A DNA stretch of 64,000 bases from Acidobacteriaceae bacterium (lineage in GTDB: Bacteria > Acidobacteriota > Terriglobia > Terriglobales > Acidobacteriaceae). The number at the start of each line of letters is the position of its first letter. Position 1 is the first letter of the stretch. The stretch is taken from the NCBI GenBank assembly GCA_025462885.1, contig JAOAPN010000006.1, positions 248,001-312,000 of the forward strand, written 5' to 3'. This document shows, in pieces, positions 52,698-61,310 of this stretch. A model generated the notes under the pieces. It saw only the letters and a list, made by a program, of their open reading frames with translations. It had not been told where the DNA came from and did not search any database. A program made the translations under genes and the position numbers.

Positions 52698-53801
52698 ATG
52701 ACCTTGGTGCACAATAATGAGTCCGCTGCATTGCTCGATCTGCCGCCGCTCGACATTATTTTCGGAAAAACTCCTGCCATGCAGGCGGTCCGAAATAAGT
52801 TAGAGCGGGTAGCAGAGACTGACGTGCCCGTTTTAATACAGGGAGAGAGCGGAACGGGGAAAGAGATCTCCGTGCGTCTTCTTCATGCTTTTTCCATGCG
52901 GGCGCGCGGTTCACTTGTAAAGGTGAGCTGTCCGGCGATTCCAAACTCTCTTCTTGAGACTGAGCTGTTTGGGTATGAAAAAGGCGCCTTTACGGGCGCG
53001 ATGAACACCAAGCTTGGCCGCGTCGAACAGGCGCATAATGGCACACTCTTTCTGGACGAAGTAGGAAGCCTGGATCTTGCGGTTCAGTCGAAGCTGTTGC
53101 AAGTCCTTCAGGATGGGACGTTTGTGCGGGTTGGCGGACACGAGCCTCGCTCCATCGCGACACGTCTGGTATCGGCGTCTAATGGCGATCTTCGCAACCA
53201 GGTTGAAGATGGCACTTTTCGGCTCGATTTTCTCTTCCGCATTAATGCGGTGACGATCAATCTGCCCCCGCTTCGACAGAGAATTGTAGATCTGCCCGTC
53301 CTGATCGACTATTTCATTGAGCATTACGCCAGAGCCTTTCACAACACTCCGGAACTTCTTTCGAAGAGCGCCGTTCGGCTGATGCAGAACTATCATTGGC
53401 CCGGAAACATCCGCCAACTTGAAAATCTCATCCGCAGTTATGTCCTGATTGGAAGTGAAGAAGCTTTGGTTGCGGAGCTGATGCCGGAGTCGCCGCGCAA
53501 TGGCGGAATTACGACGGAGATCGATATCAGCGAACCTGTCTCGTTGAAGCGGATTACAAAGCAGGCTACGCAGGATCTCGAACGGCAGATCATCTTGAAG
53601 GTGCTTCAGGCGAATAGCTGGAATCGTCAGAAGACAGCGAAATGGCTGCAGATCAGCTATCGGTCCCTTCTGTACAAACTGAGCGAGGCCGGCATGCCGG
53701 AGGTTCCACCGCGTCCGATTCGCGTACCCCAACTTCTCAAGAAGAGCCCGGACGAGAGGGGTCTCAAGACTGCCCTTTTCGGGCGATCGAGAGTGTACTA
53801 A
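52698..53801 (+). CDS. Receiver-less sigma54 activator (PspF-like layout)
   Basis: 367 residues with no N-terminal sensory domain: the AAA+ module starts almost at once (IIFGKTPAMQAVRNKLERVAE). GESGTGKE, YEKGAFTGAMN, TLFLDEVGSLD and FRLDFLFRINAV are intact, so it should remodel sigma54 holoenzyme. The Fis-type DNA-binding helix is near residue 310 (ILKVLQANSWNRQKTAKWLQISYRSLLYKL). A ~45-residue basic tail follows. Without a sensor it is either constitutive or controlled by a partner; the divergently encoded pseudo-receiver protein is one candidate. Confidence 0.9.
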   Translation: MTLVHNNESAALLDLPPLDIIFGKTPAMQAVRNKLERVAETDVPVLIQGESGTGKEISVRLLHAFSMRARGSLVKVSCPAIPNSLLETELFGYEKGAFTGAMNTKLGRVEQAHNGTLFLDEVGSLDLAVQSKLLQVLQDGTFVRVGGHEPRSIATRLVSASNGDLRNQVEDGTFRLDFLFRINAVTINLPPLRQRIVDLPVLIDYFIEHYARAFHNTPELLSKSAVRLMQNYHWPGNIRQLENLIRSYVLIGSEEALVAELMPESPRNGGITTEIDISEPVSLKRITKQATQDLERQIILKVLQANSWNRQKTAKWLQISYRSLLYKLSEAGMPEVPPRPIRVPQLLKKSPDERGLKTALFGRSRVY

Positions 53802-53844
53802 CTGTTCTGGTTTGGTTCTGGATGCATTGGATTTAGATACTGAG

Positions 53845-53879
53845 AAGCCTTGCAGCGATCATCGCTGCGAGGCTTTTTT
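53845..53879 (+). terminator. Rho-independent terminator after the activator
   Basis: 13-bp stem AAGCCTTGCAGCG / CGCTGCGAGGCTT (one G-T pair), ATCAT loop, TTTTTT at the end. Confidence 0.9.
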
Positions 53880-53953
53880 GATTGAGAGTTGGACTTGACG
53901 GCTGTGGCTGTCATCCTCGCGGTACTCGACGTGTGTGAGTGCTAAGGTCGGGT

Positions 53954-55333
53954 TTACTGTGCGCCCTGCCGTCGAATGATGGTCTTGACTGTCTCGAACA
54001 TGATGAGCAGATCGAGACCGAGCGCCATGTGTTTGATGTAGTACAGGTCAAATTCGAGCTTCTCGCGTGCTTCGGCCAGCGTGGCACCATATCCGTAACG
54101 GACCTGAGCCCATCCGGTAAGGCCAGGACGAATCATGTGCCGCAGTTCGAAGTACGGGATTTTCTCTACCAGCATCGGAACAAACTCCGGTCGCTCCGGT
54201 CGCGGGCCAACGAATCCCATGTCGCCGCACAGTACGTTCCAAAGTTGTGGAACTTCGTCGAGACGGGTCTTGCGCATGAACATTCCGATTCGGGTGACAC
54301 GCGGATCGTTCTTGGTAGCCCATTTCGCGCCTGCTGCTTCGGCGTCGGTTCTCATGGTGCGAAACTTATGCACTTTAAAATTGCGTCCGTTCATTCCGAC
54401 GCGGGTCTGGTGGAAGAAGATCGGTCCGGGGGACGAAATCCTCACCAGCAAGACTACAAACGGAAAGAATGGTGCAAAGAGCAGCAGTCCGAAGGCTGCC
54501 GTCAAAGTTGAAACCAGGCGGCGGGCGATTTGTTGCGACGGCTTGATCCGAAATCCTTCGCTGTAGATGAAGCTGCTGGGTCTCAGGCTATCCAGATAGA
54601 GCTTGCCGGTCAGTCTTTCGAGGAGAGTGGCGGCATCCTCAATCACGATCCCGTTGAAGCGTAGCTTCAAAAGCTGACGCATCGGGAGTTCGCCGCGGCG
54701 GTCTTCGAGCGCGATGATGACTCGATCGACGGGAGGCTTGGGTACCAGGAACGAAGCCAGCGCGGTTTCGAAAGTTTCCTTCCGCAGTTCCTTGTCGTTG
54801 GAGGCATCGTCGTCCCAGCCGACTACTTGCATGCCAGCGTCTTTGCGGGAGCGGAGCGTTTCGACGACGGTACGAGCGCGTTCGCCGGCTCCGAGAACAT
54901 AGACTCTCTCGCGAAACATATCCTGCCCGATGAGCCACTCGTATGCACTGCGCCACGCGACTAATGCGGCAGTCAGGAAAGCCAATCCGACCACCAGTAC
55001 GTATCGCGCGATGTCCGCGGCGGGGAAGAGGTAGGTGATCGCCGACAAAAGGAACGAGAGAAACCCGAGGACGAGCAGCAGTCGGAAATAAATCTCCCAA
55101 CGCGCGGAGATGCGCTGGGGTTCATACAGATCAAAGTAGTACGAGCAGAGCAGCGTGAGAACGGTAAGGCCAAGGATCTTTGCTGCCCCGTACTCGTAAT
55201 TCAGCACCAGGTACGTGTCGGGTCCCACAAGCAACACCGTTGCCAGAAGAAACGAACCACTTACAATCAGTGCCTCGCAGAGCAGTAAAACGATGGTGCG
55301 GGTTGGGTAGTACACATTGAACAGCCGTATCAT
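53954..55333 (-). CDS. Polyprenyl-phosphate sugar phosphotransferase (exosortase-associated EpsB type)
   Basis: 459 residues. Starts the EPS repeat unit by moving a sugar-1-phosphate onto undecaprenyl phosphate. Four N-terminal membrane helices, a CoA-binding-like domain (RVYVLGAGERARTVVETLRSRK), a fifth helix (LTAAFGLLLFAPFFPFVVLLVRISSPGPIFF) and the bacterial sugar-transferase domain with KVHKFRTMRTDAE, TRIGMFMRKTRLDEVPQLWNVLCGDMGFVGPRPERPEFV and RPGLTGWAQVRYGYG. The opening MIRLFNVYYPTRTIVLLLCEA is like the PEP-CTERM-associated EpsB subgroup. Last gene of the minus-strand EPS operon. Confidence 0.93.
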   Translation of the reverse strand: MIRLFNVYYPTRTIVLLLCEALIVSGSFLLATVLLVGPDTYLVLNYEYGAAKILGLTVLTLLCSYYFDLYEPQRISARWEIYFRLLLVLGFLSFLLSAITYLFPAADIARYVLVVGLAFLTAALVAWRSAYEWLIGQDMFRERVYVLGAGERARTVVETLRSRKDAGMQVVGWDDDASNDKELRKETFETALASFLVPKPPVDRVIIALEDRRGELPMRQLLKLRFNGIVIEDAATLLERLTGKLYLDSLRPSSFIYSEGFRIKPSQQIARRLVSTLTAAFGLLLFAPFFPFVVLLVRISSPGPIFFHQTRVGMNGRNFKVHKFRTMRTDAEAAGAKWATKNDPRVTRIGMFMRKTRLDEVPQLWNVLCGDMGFVGPRPERPEFVPMLVEKIPYFELRHMIRPGLTGWAQVRYGYGATLAEAREKLEFDLYYIKHMALGLDLLIMFETVKTIIRRQGAQ

Positions 55334-55359
55334 CGGTTCGCTTGCTCCGTCTGGTTCTA

Positions 55360-56325
55360 CTATTCTTTGTCTGCGTCGTATCCGTAGTAGGTGCCGACTT
55401 GAGGTTGCGTTTCCACAGCATTGAGAACAAAACCGAGGATGTTAGAGGCTTTCAATTGAATCTGAGCTTTCTGTGCGACCTGGAACTTGGTAACCCCACC
55501 CCTGGCGACCAGCAGAACTCCATCGCAGGCGCGTGCCAGGTTGACCGCATCCGATACGGGAAGCACCGGCGACGAATCGATGATAATCCAGTCGAAATAC
55601 GGGGAAGCTGCCCGAATCAGCTCTCCAAATCTTGGATTGCCGGAGAGGTCTGCCGCTTTGTCTCCGCCGTTGCCTCCGGCGATGAAGGTGAGATTCGGCA
55701 GGATCGCGGAACGTACCCGATCGGCGGCACGGGGTTCCTCTGCGCGCTGCATGACCTCTACCATCTCGGCTTTGCCTGAAAGATAGTCGGCGAGTCCGGG
55801 ATGAGGCTGGCACCCGAGCAACTGATGCAGGGTGTAGCGGCGCATATCGCCGTCAATCAGGAGAACCTTGCTGTTCTTGTGCCGTGCAAGGCTGATTGCC
55901 AGGTTGGTCGCAACAAAACTCTTTCCTTCTTGAGGCAAGCCGCTGCTGATCAGGATGGATTTCAGGGGTTTGATGTCCCGCAGCTCGTAGATGCGAGAAC
56001 GCAGGCTGCGAAACTGTTCCACTGCAGGTCCACGCTCCAGAAGCGCCGGCAACTGGGAGTAAGTCGGCGTCCAGACATGCCTTGGAACATCGTTCAGACT
56101 GAGCGCCGGCGTAGCCGATCCCGATTCTGATCGGGAGGCGCGGCGCGGCTGCGGTGACGCGCTGTGGATGGCAGCGTCCGCCGGTAGAGCAGGTGCAACC
56201 TCATACTCTGGTGTTGTCTCCAGCGAAGGGCTAAACGGCTGATCTTCCGCCTGGGGCTCGCGGTCCAGCAGCCCTGCCTTTCGGTCCGACTCTGCTTTCT
56301 GCAGTGCTTCGTAGATACGGCTCAT
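55360..56325 (-). CDS. Bacterial tyrosine (BY) kinase, CpsD/CapB-like
   Basis: 321 residues from MSRIYEALQKAESDRK, a typical opening of exosortase-linked kinases; the ORF-track extension lies inside the upstream gene. The P-loop is ISSGLPQEGKSFVATNLA near residue 130, Walker A' VLLIDGDMRR, and Walker B WIIIDSSPVLPVSD. A short Tyr cluster ends the protein (GTYYGYDADKE). It works with the separate Wzz-like protein to control EPS chain export by cycles of autophosphorylation. The start overlaps the ATPase stop by ATGA, so the two are translationally coupled. Confidence 0.92.
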   Translation of the reverse strand: MSRIYEALQKAESDRKAGLLDREPQAEDQPFSPSLETTPEYEVAPALPADAAIHSASPQPRRASRSESGSATPALSLNDVPRHVWTPTYSQLPALLERGPAVEQFRSLRSRIYELRDIKPLKSILISSGLPQEGKSFVATNLAISLARHKNSKVLLIDGDMRRYTLHQLLGCQPHPGLADYLSGKAEMVEVMQRAEEPRAADRVRSAILPNLTFIAGGNGGDKAADLSGNPRFGELIRAASPYFDWIIIDSSPVLPVSDAVNLARACDGVLLVARGGVTKFQVAQKAQIQLKASNILGFVLNAVETQPQVGTYYGYDADKE

Positions 56326-57251
56326 CGATCCTGTCTCCCATTGGACTCGTCGTTGAACGACGTCATGAAGCCCGAAGATTCTCCTGGCGCATTGCGCGTA
56401 CCGTATCCACCGCCCATCGCTGCGGAAGAGATCAGGAACGGCTGTGACTCTAGCTCCAACTCTGCGGCTACGCCTTCGATCATCGGCACGGTCACTTGCT
56501 GCACCTGCTCCACGTAGGCGACGATCAGAGCGTGTTCGCACATCAGGTTGATGATGCGCGGAATGCCACGGCTATAGCGGTGGATCAACTCCAATGTCTC
56601 AGACGGGAAGATCTGCCAGGAAGCGCCGGCGATGCGAAGCCGCTCCGCCACGTAGGCGTGGGTCTGCACCTCGGTGAGGGACTGGGTCCGGCACCACAGG
56701 GAGACTCGCTGCCGCAACTGGCGGACGCTTGGATGGCGCAGCTTTTCTTCCAGCTCGGGTTGGCCGGAGAGGACGATCTGCAGAAGCTTCTCCGAAGACG
56801 TCTCAAGATTCGTTAGTAGACGAATCTCTTCCAAAAGCTCCCACGACAGGTTCTGCGCCTCGTCGACGACCACGACACAGGTCTCCTCCATGCGGAATCG
56901 CTCGATCAACCAACGGTTGAGTTGGAGAAGCATTCCAGACTTGGTTCGGGTCGCAGGTATCAGGCCAAAATCGGTGAGGACGAATTCGAGAAAGTCGAGT
57001 ACGTCAAGACGCGGATTGAAGACGAAGGCCGTCGAGACACGGCGTCCATTGAAGGAGCTCAGCGCGCGTCGCAGCAGGGTCGTCTTTCCGGTTCCAACCT
57101 CGCCGGTCAGCACTGTGAATCCCTTTCGTGCCGAAATCCCGTACTCCAGGCAAGCCAGCGCTTCGCGCGTATGCGGCATCATGTAGAGGAACCTGGGGTC
57201 GGGACTGGTCCCGAATGGGCTGCTCTGCAGTTTGAAGAAAGCCTTATACAT
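56322..57251 (-). CDS. ExeA-like AAA ATPase of the exosortase/EPS system
   Basis: 309 residues. MYKAFFKLQSSPFGTSPDPRFLYMMPHTREALACLEYGISARKGFTVLTGEVGTGKTTLL includes Walker A. CVVVVDEAQNLSWELLEEIRLLTNLET is Walker B plus the helix typical of the PEP-CTERM-associated ATPases; IVLSGQPELEEKL and SRGIPRIINLMCEHALI are sensor regions. There is no peptidoglycan-binding domain. It lies between the Wzz-like and kinase genes; its exact role in EPS export is not established. Confidence 0.9.
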   Translation of the reverse strand: MYKAFFKLQSSPFGTSPDPRFLYMMPHTREALACLEYGISARKGFTVLTGEVGTGKTTLLRRALSSFNGRRVSTAFVFNPRLDVLDFLEFVLTDFGLIPATRTKSGMLLQLNRWLIERFRMEETCVVVVDEAQNLSWELLEEIRLLTNLETSSEKLLQIVLSGQPELEEKLRHPSVRQLRQRVSLWCRTQSLTEVQTHAYVAERLRIAGASWQIFPSETLELIHRYSRGIPRIINLMCEHALIVAYVEQVQQVTVPMIEGVAAELELESQPFLISSAAMGGGYGTRNAPGESSGFMTSFNDESNGRQDR

Positions 57252-57253
57252 GG

Positions 57254-58807
57254 TTATCCACCCGCATTCATCAACGGCTTATTCGCCGTGGGTATCTCGT
57301 CTTTTCGTTTGCCAAATCTGCCGAAGCGTCCAAAGCGTCCGGTACGTTTCGACTCGCGCTGAATGACGTCCGGTGCGACAGAGATGACCGCCAGCGTTGG
57401 CAGCTTGGTGAAGGCCCAGATATCGCGCTCGGAACGCATCGCTGTGTCCATAAATTCGATCAATGCCACGATGAGCAGACCCAGCATCATGCCAGCGCCC
57501 AGTCCGCCGCCAACGAATACGCCGCGCTTCGGGAAGGAAGGGCCGTCCGGGAGATTTGGCGCGTCCATCAACTTGAACTGTTCGCCCTGTTGACGGCGTT
57601 CCAGATCCGTTGCCATCTTAGACTGATTCATCTTTCCAAGCAGATCGGTGTAGAAGGCCTGCGCGGTCTGATAGTCACGGGTGATCTGTTTGAACTCTTC
57701 CTGAACCGCAGGGCTCGACGAGACCCGTTCCTGATAGAGGCGCATCTGGTTCTGAATCTGCGCCTGATCGCGACGCTTCTGGGTGACCATCTGATCCATC
57801 CCGCGGATCTGTGCCCGAAGCTGAACGATGTTCATCGGCTCAGGACCCTTGGGAGCGGCGGATACCACGGTTGAAGCGGAAGAAGCCGGCTGCGGCTTTG
57901 CCATCACGGCACGCAGTTCTTTGATCTTGCGCCGTACCGTCACTACATCCGGATAATCATCTGTATAGCGAGTTCGAAGGTCGGCTTCCTGTGCCAGGAG
58001 ACCTTGTAGCTCTGTCTGCTGGGCCTGCGGCTGCACACGCTGCTGCTCGGGAGAAGAGGGCATCTCGCGCGTCTGCGCGGACAGCATGGACTCTGCATAT
58101 CCCTTGTCCAGCTCCATCCTACTCAGGGCCTGCGTCGCGGCGTCCAACTGGGTGCTGAGGGTGGTGAGCATGTTCATGTTCGTGCCCTCTTCCCCTGGTA
58201 GCTTGCCCGCGTAGGTTCGCTGGAAGTTGGCCATCTTTGCATCCTGCTCATCCAGACTGCGCTTCGCATCGGAGAGCTGCTGCTTCAGGAACTCCATGGT
58301 GCCTTCGGCAGACTGTTCGCGGGCGTGCAGGTTTTCGCTGATGAAGAGGGAAGTGATCTCACCACAGACCTGTTGCGCGGTCTGTGCATCGCGCGCCTGG
58401 AAGGAGATGAAGAAGCCGGGGAGACCACCCGTACGGGCGATCTGGGATTCAATCGGCTTGATGGCAATGTCCTTACGGACTTTATCGATACGGCCGTCCA
58501 TGCCCATGCCGGGGTACAGGTTGAAACGTTCAATGATGGGCTGCAAGCGCGAACGGCTAAGGATCTGCTCCTGCATCGATGCGAGGCGGGCGTTCAGGTC
58601 TTCGGAGACGACGGGCTTGACATAGTTGTCCGGTACCTTCTGCTGTTCGATCAGAACCAGTGTCTGCGAGGTGTAGACGGGAACGACAAAGAAGGTTGCG
58701 GTAAATCCCGCAATTGCAAAGATTGCGGCAGGGATCGCGACGATCCACCAGCGCTTCTTGAGGATATTCAGATAGTCTTCGGCAGCAAGCGTGCGGTGAC
58801 CAAGCAT
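57254..58807 (-). CDS. Wzz/GumC-like polysaccharide co-polymerase
   Basis: 517 residues. The N-terminal helix WWIVAIPAAIFAIAGFTATFF and C-terminal helix VFVGGGLGAGMMLGLLIVALIEF bracket a long periplasmic coiled-coil part (EQSAEGTMEFLKQQLSDAKRSLDEQDAKMANFQRTYAG; KRRDQAQIQNQMRLYQERV). YLNILKKRW at the start is the Wzz signature and the tail is cytosolic and basic (KRTGRFGRFGRFGKRK, an odd GRF repeat). It sets EPS chain length together with the separate BY-kinase. Confidence 0.92.
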   Translation of the reverse strand: MLGHRTLAAEDYLNILKKRWWIVAIPAAIFAIAGFTATFFVVPVYTSQTLVLIEQQKVPDNYVKPVVSEDLNARLASMQEQILSRSRLQPIIERFNLYPGMGMDGRIDKVRKDIAIKPIESQIARTGGLPGFFISFQARDAQTAQQVCGEITSLFISENLHAREQSAEGTMEFLKQQLSDAKRSLDEQDAKMANFQRTYAGKLPGEEGTNMNMLTTLSTQLDAATQALSRMELDKGYAESMLSAQTREMPSSPEQQRVQPQAQQTELQGLLAQEADLRTRYTDDYPDVVTVRRKIKELRAVMAKPQPASSASTVVSAAPKGPEPMNIVQLRAQIRGMDQMVTQKRRDQAQIQNQMRLYQERVSSSPAVQEEFKQITRDYQTAQAFYTDLLGKMNQSKMATDLERRQQGEQFKLMDAPNLPDGPSFPKRGVFVGGGLGAGMMLGLLIVALIEFMDTAMRSERDIWAFTKLPTLAVISVAPDVIQRESKRTGRFGRFGRFGKRKDEIPTANKPLMNAGG

Positions 58808-58816
58808 AATTACTCC

Positions 58817-60148
58817 TTAGAACTGGTTCAATCGAGTGCGGCGGGGTGCAAACGTAACTCCAACGCCGATCGAATGAGTCAGTCCGTTATACGCATTAAG
58901 ACCCAGCAGTGAATTGGGAGTCGATTGTTGGATCGCGGTGTAGCTCATGTAAGCAGAGAATTTCTGTCCAAGCCGACGTGTAACCTGCGCACCACCATAG
59001 ACTGAGGTGAAGGTTCCTGGGAGCGCCAGACCGGTGGTGCGGGCATACGACATGCTGAGCGATCCGGACCAGTCCCGTCCCCAACCTCGTCCAACCTGAC
59101 CTGAAAGGGTGTCTGCAACGCTGCCGATCTGCAATCCAGAACCAGAGTTCACCCCGCGTGAGTAAATCACGGAGCTATTGAAGTGATGATGCATATAGAG
59201 CAGCGACGCACTCGCCGATAATCCAAGTCGCGACGGCACAAGCACCGGGGTCGTGATGCCACTTCCAGCGATTGGGAGTGAGAGGAAGGAATTCGTCCAC
59301 TGCGGGCCAGCCGAACCCTGGACGCTTAGTTCCTTGGTCAGCGTACGGCTATAGGTCAGATTCAGGCCGCGCGATTGGAACGAGGTCGAATTAATACCGT
59401 AGCTGTAGGCCGAGTATTGCGCGTTGAGTCCGATGCTGCTGCGTCGATCCAACTGGTGGTTTATCCCCACCTGTCCAGAGACCTGATCGCTGGAGAAGCC
59501 GACGCCATCTATGAAGCGCAGGATCCCATAGCTTCCGGTGCCGCTGATCGAGGTGCGGCCGGTCAACTGGCGCGAGATGTTTCCGCTTACTGAATTGTTG
59601 ATCTGGCGACCGTAGTTGCTGAGCACGGTCTGGTTGGGCGCGAGTGGATCCAGGATGGGTGATACTCCCAGATCGCCAACGCCAGGGATGCCGGAAATTC
59701 CGGTGGTACCGGTCTGCGGCAGGAACGAAAGCGTGTCGGAGACTCCCATCGCCCATCGACCCTTGATCAGGCCCTGCGAAGCGGACACGGATTGGAAGGT
59801 GGAAACTCCGCGCCCGGAGTAGTTCGAAAACAGAACTCCGCCGCTGTAGATCATGGAGAACGGATGGCTCGAACTGCTGTTTGTATATTGCATGTTGCCG
59901 GAAACGCTCGAGATCGAGGATGAACTGGTTCCGCCGCCTCCCGAATAGCTGTTGCCGAACTGGACGATCTCCGACCCTGTGAGGCTGTACTGGAAGTTGC
60001 CGTCCATAAGAGGAAGCATTGGACCCGGGCTATACACCGCTGGGCCAGCAGTTGCGGTGGGTGTAGCCTGTGCGAACGCACCGACGCTGCTGCCGAAGAG
60101 AAGAGCGAGAGCTGCCATGGATATCTTCATTGGTTTAGGAGATCTCAT
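58817..60148 (-). CDS. Outer-membrane beta-barrel protein of the EPS operon
   Basis: 443 residues with a signal peptide (SMAALALLFGSSVGAFAQ). Regular amphipathic strands fill the protein (SISGTGSYGILRFIDGVGF, SSIGLNAQYSAYSYGINS, LSASASLLYMHHHFNSSVIYSRG, FSAYMSYTAIQQS) and the last is THSIGVGVTFAPRRTRLNQF. Its place beside the export protein suggests an EPS secretion or assembly porin. The first ATG overlaps the preceding stop as ATGA; a second ATG six codons later is possible. Confidence 0.78.
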   Translation of the reverse strand: MRSPKPMKISMAALALLFGSSVGAFAQATPTATAGPAVYSPGPMLPLMDGNFQYSLTGSEIVQFGNSYSGGGGTSSSSISSVSGNMQYTNSSSSHPFSMIYSGGVLFSNYSGRGVSTFQSVSASQGLIKGRWAMGVSDTLSFLPQTGTTGISGIPGVGDLGVSPILDPLAPNQTVLSNYGRQINNSVSGNISRQLTGRTSISGTGSYGILRFIDGVGFSSDQVSGQVGINHQLDRRSSIGLNAQYSAYSYGINSTSFQSRGLNLTYSRTLTKELSVQGSAGPQWTNSFLSLPIAGSGITTPVLVPSRLGLSASASLLYMHHHFNSSVIYSRGVNSGSGLQIGSVADTLSGQVGRGWGRDWSGSLSMSYARTTGLALPGTFTSVYGGAQVTRRLGQKFSAYMSYTAIQQSTPNSLLGLNAYNGLTHSIGVGVTFAPRRTRLNQF

Positions 60149-60813
60149 GGGACCACGATCGTGTCGCCGGGCTGCAGCGTGACCAACTGTTTGCTGTCGC
60201 CTTTCAGCGCCTGCTTGTAATTAAAGGGAATCTTAATCTGCTTGCCCTGGGGTCCACGAAGTATATAGATACGCTTTGAATTCGCGAACGTGCTGAGACC
60301 GCCTGCCGCGGAGATTGCCTGCAAGGGGGTCATGCCGGGTGAAAGCATCAGTGGGCCGACCTTGCCGACCTCGCCGATCATGAAGATGCGCTGGCTGTTC
60401 ACCGCTGTAACGACTACGGAGACGCTCGGATCCTGGATGTATTTTTTGAGGCGGTTCGTAATATCGTTGCCCAACTGCATGGGCGTAATGCCTGCCGCCG
60501 GAATGTCCCCTGCGAGAACCAGGGAGATCATGCCATCCGGACGAACCGGGAAGGTGCCGGAGAGAGTGGGCTCCTTCCATACCGTGATCTGGAGGGAATC
60601 TTCAGCCCCGATGATGTAGCTGGAGCTGTCGATCATCGTGGTGCCCTTGGCCTGGGGTGCGGCCGGTCCAGCGGTGCCTGCTGTTGCCGGTGCGGGCGCA
60701 GGAGTTGCCGGGGCTGGGGCAGATTGCGCGTCCTGTGCGCTTCCGTAGGCTCCAAAGAACATCACAGAAGTCGCCAGGACGGAGGGAACGAGCATCGTGC
60801 GTAACCGTCTCAT
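60145..60813 (-). CDS. Polysaccharide export protein (Wza-like)
   Basis: About 222 residues from MRRLRTMLV with AAAGGA upstream; an ATG eight codons earlier lacks a good SD. Signal peptide to AYGSAQ, an Ala/Pro linker (~40 residues), then the poly-export domain YIIGAEDSLQITVWKEPTLSGTFPVRPDGMISLVLAGDIPAAG and an SLBB domain (IFMIGEVGKVGPLMLSPGMTPLQAISAAGGLSTFANSKRIYILR). There is no lipobox Cys, unlike Wza, and no C-terminal amphipathic helix. First gene of the EPS operon. Confidence 0.9.
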   Translation of the reverse strand: MRRLRTMLVPSVLATSVMFFGAYGSAQDAQSAPAPATPAPAPATAGTAGPAAPQAKGTTMIDSSSYIIGAEDSLQITVWKEPTLSGTFPVRPDGMISLVLAGDIPAAGITPMQLGNDITNRLKKYIQDPSVSVVVTAVNSQRIFMIGEVGKVGPLMLSPGMTPLQAISAAGGLSTFANSKRIYILRGPQGKQIKIPFNYKQALKGDSKQLVTLQPGDTIVVP

Positions 60814-61002
60814 CGGGATAAGTCCTTTATTTTTCATTCTTGATCCAACTATCCTAATTCTTGCGGAATTTGTTTAGCAGCTTACGCCGCTGTAGCCTGC
60901 CCAGGCACCGGTACGTACGCGGAGAGTTGCTCTCTGGGGCAAGTGAATCTGCGTCTCATACTCTATCTAAGACATGGTGGCCTGAGATATCCATTATCCT
61001 TC

Positions 61003-61020
61003 AAGCACTACGAGTGCCAA
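61003..61020 (-). promoter_or_regulatory. Sigma54 -24/-12 promoter candidate for the EPS operon
   Basis: The minus strand reads TTGGCACTCGTAGTGCTT: a perfect TGGCAC -24 box, exact GG-N10-GC spacing and GTGCT at -12 (one change from TTGCT). The transcript would start about 180 bp before the export-protein ATG. Confidence 0.65.
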
Positions 61021-61144
61021 AGTCTCGAAATTGGGAGTCGGCGTTGAAATTATTTACTTGAAAGTGCAAGGATTGGGCAGTTTGTAGTCAACCGAGTGGC
61101 CGCTTGGCGTCCTGGACGATTTGCTTCTCGCAATTGCGGAATGA

Positions 61145-61159
61145 ACTGTAACTTACAGT
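61145..61159. promoter_or_regulatory. Perfect 15-bp palindrome, candidate activator (UAS) site
   Basis: ACTGTAA-C-TTACAGT. Its centre lies ~134 bp from the EPS -24 GG and ~132 bp from the exosortase-side -24 GG, within the usual range for sigma54 enhancer sites. Confidence 0.5.
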
Positions 61160-61281
61160 GTGCAGATTACCAGCACGAAGGGAAAACATTTTCCCTTTTA
61201 ATCGTTTTCAACCTACCACTTTGGTAGACCTCAGGCTGGTTTGTGGTTGAATTAGACTCCTATCTACACAGACTTGAATTG

Positions 61282-61298
61282 CGGCATTCAAATTGCAT
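61282..61298 (+). promoter_or_regulatory. Sigma54 -24/-12 candidate for the exosortase operon
   Basis: CGGCATTCAAATTGCAT: perfect TTGCA at -12, exact GG-N10-GC spacing, CGGCAT for TGGCAC at -24. The predicted start is only ~3 nt before the annotated GTG, so the exosortase may begin at a later codon (ATG 43 codons in). Confidence 0.5.
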
Positions 61299-61310
61299 AC
61301 ATGGTGACTC

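Larger units (their letters stand above)
60814..61310. other. Divergent EPS/exosortase control region
   Basis: ~500 bp, AT-rich, without a convincing gene. It holds the -24/-12 candidates facing each operon, a 15-bp palindrome between them, hairpin AAGGGAAA-acat-TTTCCCTT (61178-61197) and hairpin CTACCA-ctt-TGGTAG (61213-61227). Confidence 0.6.

Noticed and set aside
60885-60902. Minus-strand GG-N10-GC pattern near the export-protein gene
   Set aside because: The -12 box reads CAGC and the rest has no consensus; expected by chance in GC-rich DNA.
61055-61075. A further -24/-12 candidate on the minus strand (TTGCA box at ~61062)
   Set aside because: The -24 position reads TG rather than GG; the site at 61003-61020 is far better.
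61222-61237. TGGTAG-N5-AGGCT as an exosortase sigma54 promoter
   Set aside because: Poor -12 box and overlap with a hairpin; the site at 61282-61298 fits better.
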